NCBI GenBank assembly: GCA_029007475.1
Contig: JAQXHW010000028.1
Coordinates: 1 to 6,115, forward strand
DNA length: 6,115 nt
Direction of reading: 5' to 3'
Source: Oscillospiraceae bacterium
Lineage (GTDB): Bacteria > Bacillota > Clostridia > Oscillospirales > Acutalibacteraceae
Shown here piece after piece: positions 5,701-6,115 of the stretch (its first letter is position 1; the number at the start of each line of letters is the position of its first letter). The translations under genes were made by a program, and so were the position numbers. The notes under the pieces are model-generated. The model was not told the DNA's origin, searched no databases, and saw only the letters and a list, made by a program, of their open reading frames with translations.

Positions 5701-6115
5701 ATGGCAAAAAGAATAGGTCAATATACAATAGAATTCGAGGAGCCTATAAAAATCGCAGGCTTCGGCAGCGTTGTGGGAGAAAAAGAGGGAAAGGGTCCCT
5801 TGGGAAAAAGCTTTCACAAGGTAATCTACGACCCCATGGCAGGTCAAAAGACCTGGGAGCAGGCCGAGAGCGCATTTCAGCGAGAGGCTCTCCAAATAGC
5901 CCTGTCAAACGCATCGGTTAAGTCCGAGGAAGCGGACTTCGTCTTTTCTGGAGATTTGCTGAACCAGTGCATATCCTCAACCTACGGTCTAAAGGATTTC
6001 GGTATCCCCTATCTGGGTCAGTACGGAGCCTGCTCAACCATGGCGCAGAGCCTTATAATGGGCTCGCTTGCCATAAGCTCGGGTGCGGCGAAAATCTGCG
6101 CCTGCGTAACCTCTT
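5701..6115 (+). CDS. spoVAD: Stage V sporulation protein AD, N-terminal part (3' end outside window)
   Basis: The frame opens at the ATG at 5701 (GGGAG 7 nt upstream) and runs through the window edge, giving 138 of an expected 330-340 residues. Diagnostic stretches are MAKRIGQYTIEF, VVGEKEGKGPLGKSF (27-38 region), KTWEQAESAFQREAL, SGDLLNQ (83-89) and LGQYGACST (105-113), all close to SpoVAD of Bacillus and Clostridia. The protein has a thiolase-like fold and takes part in loading dipicolinic acid into the developing spore core across the inner forespore membrane, with SpoVAC and SpoVAE. It marks the organism as a spore-former or a descendant of one. spoVAC, usually immediately upstream, is absent here, so this gene leads its transcript or the operon is rearranged. 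In Bacillus the operon is driven by sigma-G; only weak sigma-G-like bases are visible in the 71-bp gap. Confidence 0.92.
   Translation, partial: MAKRIGQYTIEFEEPIKIAGFGSVVGEKEGKGPLGKSFHKVIYDPMAGQKTWEQAESAFQREALQIALSNASVKSEEADFVFSGDLLNQCISSTYGLKDFGIPYLGQYGACSTMAQSLIMGSLAISSGAAKICACVTS

Noticed and set aside
5664..5921. 85-codon plus-strand open frame overlapping the spoVAD start
   Set aside because: It starts in the terminator loop region, is highly basic and low in hydrophobics, and overlaps the clearly recognisable spoVAD frame.

Overview
The window looks like a chromosomal segment of an endospore-forming gut or anaerobic member of the Clostridia, probably Oscillospiraceae/Ruminococcaceae. 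The reasons are a spoVAD start at the right edge, a ROK glucokinase end at the left edge, strong AAGGAGG-type ribosome binding sites, an ECF sigma operon, a bacterial serpin, and a CBM26-like surface protein of the kind found in ruminococci. No species can be named from this sequence alone. No mobile element, CRISPR array, tRNA or rRNA was seen.

Layout, left to right. (1) The 3' end of a ROK glucokinase gene (+, ends at 178) is followed by a strong intrinsic terminator (211-250). (2) About 125 bp of AT-rich spacer contains a foldable 53-nt element (300-352). (3) A three-gene minus-strand operon reads leftward from about 2565 to 375: a secreted, cell-wall-anchored protein with a starch-binding-module-like domain (2523-1657), an ECF sigma factor (1629-1138), and a single-pass membrane protein that is the likely anti-sigma factor (1148-375, GTG start, 11-bp overlap with the sigma gene). 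(4) Upstream of it, also on the minus strand, is a lipoprotein serpin (3891-2599). (5) A 235-bp AT-rich divergent promoter region leads to a VanW-domain, putatively peptidoglycan-binding, membrane-anchored protein (4127-5629, +). (6) A terminator (5656-5700) abuts the ATG of spoVAD (5701 onward, cut by the window edge).

The most interesting region is the 75-bp gap between the serpin gene and the ECF operon. It holds a TGAACC-N16-CGTA promoter, very close to the SigW-type ECF consensus TGAAAC-N16-CGTA. This suggests that the operon is driven by its own sigma factor. The promoter lies inside a perfect 11-bp inverted repeat. The upstream arm sits in the spacer between the -35 and -10 elements. 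The downstream arm is the Shine-Dalgarno of the first gene, followed by six T residues and then ATG. Transcripts reading through from the serpin gene could fold a terminator that also hides the ribosome binding site. Transcripts starting at the ECF promoter lack the upstream arm and escape. The vanW-spoVAD junction has the same arrangement: terminator 3' arm as Shine-Dalgarno, U-tract as spacer, then ATG. It may be a recurrent way of insulating adjacent genes in this genome.

Taken together, the minus-strand genes look like an envelope or extracellular sensing module: an ECF sigma and non-canonical anti-sigma controlling a glycan-binding wall protein, next to a surface-tethered serpin. The regulatory logic is inferred from sequence, not demonstrated.
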